DNA from: Dictyocoela muelleri | Lineage: Eukaryota > Microsporidia | Length of the DNA stretch: 10,197 nt | Direction of reading: 5' to 3' | Assembly (NCBI GenBank): GCA_016256075.1 | Contig: SDVU01000836.1 | Span: 1-10,197, forward strand | In this document: one piece after another, positions 7,944 to 10,197 of the stretch | Layout of the letters: every line of letters starts with the position of its first letter | Position numbering within the stretch: position 1 is the stretch's first letter | The notes under the pieces: model-generated | The model's input: only the letters and a program-made list of their open reading frames with translations | The model's database searches: none | Told to the model about the DNA's origin: nothing | Translations under genes and position numbers: made by a program

Positions 7944-8308
7944 AATTTTGTTATACTATCATATAAATTTTGATGTTTAGGTAAATATTTTGAAACTGAT
8001 GTTGTAACTATCCCTATTTCATTTAAAACTATATCCCTTGGCCGCTCGTCCGTTATTAAAGATCGTTCCTTGCACATATGTTTCAGATTTTCATATTCAT
8101 TCTTTTCAAAATCAACATCATGTGTATTTTGATTTTTTATTCGACAATTTTCACCTTCTAATACAATACTTCCTTTGCATTTTCTATCTCGGCATCTCCA
8201 AGTAGAAATATTTTCATTTTCTCGCACTATATTATAACAAAAGCCTCGATAAAATAATAAATTACCTTCTCTCTGACTTTTTATTATTTTAATTTTGCCA
8301 TGATCCAT
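7940..8308 (-). pseudogene. MULE copy 1 transposase, FLYWCH zinc-finger N-terminus
   Basis: A 122-codon frame beginning at ATG 8308, about 40 bases inside the right TIR. A FLYWCH-type zinc finger spans residues 12-66: LLFYRGFCYNI, then W37-R-C39, C44 (C-x4-C) and T62-H63. The last ligand is altered: where the family has H-x-H, this copy reads H63-D-V65, so zinc binding is probably weakened. FLYWCH domains bind DNA and precede the DDE domain in many MULE transposases. The linker ends PKHQNLYDSITKL before the change of frame into the catalytic core. Confident as a transposase N-terminus, and broken as a gene. Confidence 0.85.
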
Positions 8309-8347
8309 TGTGGGTCTAAATTCATATCAATATTCAGCCAATTCGCT

Positions 8348-8395
8348 AAATTGTGGCGAAATTCCGGCAACTCGTACACAATGTGGCGAGTTGCC
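8348..8395 (-). repeat. Right TIR of MULE copy 1, with terminal hairpin
   Basis: The reverse complement of 6669-6711 with few differences. GGCAACTCG (8366-8374) and CGAGTTGCC (8387-8395 region) pair with each other around a 12-base loop. Confidence 0.8.
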
Positions 8396-8432
8396 AGTAG
8401 CATTTTCTTAAAAAAAATATTTTATACCTTTT

Positions 8433-8740
8433 CTAAAATTTTTTTAGGCATTTGTAATTAACGTCTCTTCTTTGGAAAGGCAACCCTAAATGACTCGTAT
8501 TTGTTGATATATCACTCTCTAAACTTTTGATATCTGAAAGAACCTTAATATAAGATCCTTCGAAATTTGATGTAGTGTCAATGCAATTCTCAAAAAGTAT
8601 ATTTTTGAGAATAAAGGTTTTTATTTTAGAGTTTTCCTCTTCATGATAATGCCCGTTACTGATTAAACTCCCTTACATTCGAAATCAGTACGAATACCTT
8701 TCGGGCAATCACTATATACACATCTGAAAGATAAATCAGG
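8433..8740 (-). pseudogene. FLYWCH N-terminus of a third MULE transposase copy
   Basis: Reading from 8740 the protein gives KPDLSFRCVYSDCPKGIRTDF, with zinc-ligand Cys codons at 8720-8722 and 8705-8707 (C-x4-C). After one frame change near 8672 it continues with ISNGHYHEEENSK, His codons at 8649-8651 and 8643-8645 (H-x-H), so all four FLYWCH ligands are present. The second frame is open for 79 codons (8436-8672). It ends LPFQRRDVNYKCLKKF at TAG 8433-8435. The last part is homologous to LFQRIDVNYKCLKKF in copy 2 (about 6045-6090), so copies 2 and 3 belong to one subfamily, distinct from copy 1. The gene is cut on its 3' side by the MULE end at 8395. Confidence 0.75.
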
Positions 8741-8789
8741 TTTATTTTTTGATTATATGTGTATATATATGTCTATTATATATGATTTT

Positions 8790-9006
8790 TTAATTCTACT
8801 TCGTTCAGACTACCCAAATTTTTTTTTCCAAAAAAAGAAAAAAAATATATGATAAAGGAAAATTTTATATGTTAAACTCTAAAATGTGTGTTTTTTCTAT
8901 AAAAATACACACATTTTAGAGTTTTCCATATAAAAATTTCCTTTATTATATAATTTTTTTCTTTTTTGGAAAAAAAAATTTGGGTAGTCTGAACGGTTAG
9001 AAATTA
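8790..9006. repeat. ~200-bp palindrome sharing its end with the Merlin element
   Basis: The strong stem is 8802-8995, centred near 8898, with about 93% arm identity and almost no loop. Weaker pairing extends about 10 bases further out. The ends read CGTTCAGACTACCC and its complement. The outer 40 bases of each arm match the outer part of the Merlin terminal repeat, so this looks like a Merlin-derived MITE or a rearranged Merlin end. Confidence 0.85.
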
Positions 9007-9024
9007 AACTTCCTTATAAAATTT
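8954..9024 (+). repeat. Left TIR of Merlin element
   Basis: Pairs with 9979-10050. The outer part is shared with the palindrome arm, and the inner part (8996-9024) is unique to the Merlin ends. Confidence 0.8.
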
Positions 9025-9100
9025 TTTGAAATTTAACAAAAAAAATTATTTATTAAAAAATATGGATTAGAAATTATTTATTAATAATAATCCATAAAAA

Positions 9101-9880
9101 TCAGCGAACTCGATATTTTTGTAATTCCAAAAAAAACATAAACATCATAAGATGATCATCAATTTTATCGATTGAAATACCGTACGCCCAGTGTTTAACT
9201 TTTTTAGGTGCATCCATAAATTTTCAATTTTTTGAGTGTTTTCTTTGGTAATTGGATCGACGAAATTTTTTTTATGGCAAACAGTATCATAAAAATATCC
9301 ATAATCTTTCAGCGAATTGTATGCATTTCATTGATCTGTAATAATGTATATGTGTTTCATAATGATTGTTTGTTAATCGGAATAAGCGTTTTTGAGTCCA
9401 TTGAAAATACTCTCTTTAATATACATTTACCACTTTTCGAATCGATAGCCCCTAATATCCACACTGACTTCTTTTTCTTCCCTCTGCCGTATTTCATTTT
9501 CTCCCAATGAGTTTTATCTATTTGAACTTCCTTAAAGGGCCCACCTATTTTAACAGGATTATTTAACACATACTCTTTAATCTTTTTTCTAATTAGGGTT
9601 AAAATAGTCATATAATCCTAACCCGATATTTCATAATTAGATAATATATTATTAAGAGGGAAGTGAACTTTGACAAAAAATAATAACAAAATTTCAAAAA
9701 GCCTTAATTTCAAATCTTAAATTATATAATTCGGAATTTAAAGTATATTATATCGTTTAACGCAGTGTTAACAAAAAAAAGCAAAAGCATAAACGTTCAG
9801 TTTTTTTTTTGAATTTTTAATCTTTTCCTACACCCGGGACATTTAGCATTATCATTTATTTTCCTTGAATTTTAAAAATT
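9101..9880 (-). pseudogene. Broken Merlin/ISXO2-like transposase
   Basis: The N-terminal zinc ribbon keeps both knuckles: KCPGC (Cys codons 9839-9841, 9830-9832) and C-x-H-C (9771-9773, 9762-9764). The helical region LRLFEILLLFFVKVHFPLNN follows (about 9645-9705), then the longest open piece (84 codons, 9357-9611). This includes EVQIDKTHW with the first catalytic Asp (codon 9516-9518) and YGRGKKKKSVWILGAID. After a frame change near 9360, IYIITDQ supplies Asp2 (codon 9334-9336), and NFVDPITKENTQKIENLW supplies the Glu (codon 9223-9225). A second shift near 9200 leads to HWAYGISIDKIDDHL and a TGA at 9101. Breaks in the conserved frames: TAG 9618-9620, several TAA before 9705, and TGA 9328-9330 where the family has Trp. 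Three or more frameshifts. The family call is firm, and the product is non-functional as read. Confidence 0.85.
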
Positions 9881-9978
9881 TCAATTATTTACTATTATCG
9901 CTTATGAGTTCGAAAAATTAATCGTCTTTAAATTTATTGATTTGGAAAAAATGCATAGGGGTTGTAAGATTTTTTTTA

Positions 9979-10050
9979 AAAATTTTATAAGGAAGTTAAA
10001 TTTCTAACCGTTTAGACTACACCAAATTTTTTTTTCAAAAAAAGAAAAAA
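9979..10050 (-). repeat. Right TIR of Merlin element
   Basis: The reverse complement of 8954-9024. It contains GGAAGTTAAATTTCTAACCG and then the A/T-run terminal segment ending in AAAGAAAAAAA. Confidence 0.8.
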
Positions 10051-10056
10051 ACTGGG

Positions 10057-10110
10057 ATCAAGACCAATATACCCCCCGTAATTGACACAAGACCAATATA
10101 CTCCCCGTAA
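10057..10110. repeat. Direct repeat CAAGACCAATATACNCCCCGTAA
   Basis: Two copies 30 bases apart (10057-10081 and 10087-10110) with one substitution. They sit immediately outside the Merlin element and are C-rich against the background. Their role is unknown. Confidence 0.85.
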
Positions 10111-10111
10111 A

Positions 10112-10138
10112 ATAAAATAAATAAATAAATAAATAAAT
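10112..10138. repeat. AAAT tetranucleotide run
   Basis: About six copies of ATAA in tandem. The remainder to 10197 is AT-rich with no gene. Confidence 0.85.
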
Positions 10139-10197
10139 TTAATCAATTTTTATTATTTCAACAAATTTTTCACATGCTGATTTCTTAAAAGTATCAA

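Larger units (their letters stand above)
6669..8395 (-). mobile_element. MULE (Mutator-like) DNA transposon with TIRs, copy 1
   Basis: About 1.73 kb, bounded by terminal inverted repeats of about 43 bases (6669-6711 and 8348-8395). They differ by a few substitutions and one small indel. Both ends share CGAGTTGCCGG and TTCGCCACAA. At the right end, GGCAACTCG and CGAGTTGCC within the TIR also pair with each other, giving a terminal hairpin. One transposase, in three pieces, fills the element from 8308 to 6992. The 9-base target duplication usual for MULEs is not seen next to these ends. The element lies between a 5'-truncated MULE (copy 2) and a 3'-truncated one (copy 3), probably by nested insertion. 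It cannot encode a working transposase as read with the standard code. Confidence 0.8.
8954..10050 (-). mobile_element. Merlin (IS1016/ISXO2-like) DNA transposon, near full length
   Basis: About 1.1 kb, bounded by terminal inverted repeats of about 70 bases (8954-9024 and 9979-10050) with few mismatches. Both contain AACGGTTAGAAATT and CTTCCTTATAAAATTT. Inside lies one decayed ISXO2-like transposase on the minus strand. The left terminal repeat overlaps an arm of the palindrome at 8802-8995, so the exact outer limit on that side and the 8-base target duplication cannot be fixed from this copy. Confidence 0.8.

Noticed and set aside
9232-9510. 92-codon open frame on the plus strand
   Set aside because: Antisense to the conserved part of the Merlin transposase, with no family resemblance of its own.

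Overview
This is an extremely AT-rich eukaryotic window, well above 75% A+T by eye. It is dominated by decayed DNA transposons, long palindromes (fold-back elements) and minisatellites around a single small candidate host gene. No tRNA, rRNA, CRISPR array or bacterial-style operon is visible. The elements recognised (FLYWCH/MULE Mutator-like and Merlin, the IS1016/ISXO2-like family) occur in AT-rich fungi, microsporidia and some animals. The one host gene has a short upstream region with a TATA-like box and a CCC trinucleotide directly before the ATG. That arrangement is known from microsporidia, so a repeat-rich microsporidian is my preferred but unproven source; an AT-rich glomeromycete-type fungus is an alternative.

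Layout. 1-700: AT minisatellites and short dispersed repeats, no gene. 700-2351: a possible non-autonomous TIR element with TA at both ends. It is filled by a 313-bp palindrome (841-1153) and two nested sets of minisatellites in opposite orientation (1140-1365 against 1895-2190; 1387-1500 against 1505-1870). 2350-2700: AT-rich DNA with a roughly 20-bp minisatellite. 2768-2983 (minus): a 71-codon candidate host gene with a KEN box, a D-box-like motif and two CDK-type sites, followed by an AATAAA signal. 3060-4320: its upstream flank, with several tandem repeats and no other gene. 4328-5027: a fold-back element whose arms include inverted arrays of a 20-24 bp subrepeat. 5076-6090 (minus): a broken MULE transposase (copy 2). 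6096-6756: an 89-bp direct repeat flanking a 447-bp, about 95% identical palindrome. 6669-8395: a MULE with recognisable terminal inverted repeats and a broken transposase that keeps all three catalytic acidic residues (copy 1). 8433-8740 (minus): the FLYWCH N-terminal part of another MULE copy (copy 3). 8790-9006: a palindrome that shares its end with the next element. 8954-10050: a complete-looking Merlin element of about 1.1 kb, with roughly 70-bp terminal repeats and a decayed transposase that keeps a zinc ribbon and a DDE triad. 10057-10138: a short direct repeat and a tetranucleotide run.

How it fits together. The transposases are all on the minus strand and all broken, mainly by shifts at A/T runs and by in-frame TAA/TAG codons, so the region is best read as a transposon graveyard. 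Several palindromes share end sequences with the autonomous elements, which suggests MITE-like derivatives or nested insertion. The only gene likely to serve the host is the KEN-box protein, perhaps a substrate or inhibitor of the anaphase-promoting complex. All identities and similarities here were judged by eye.
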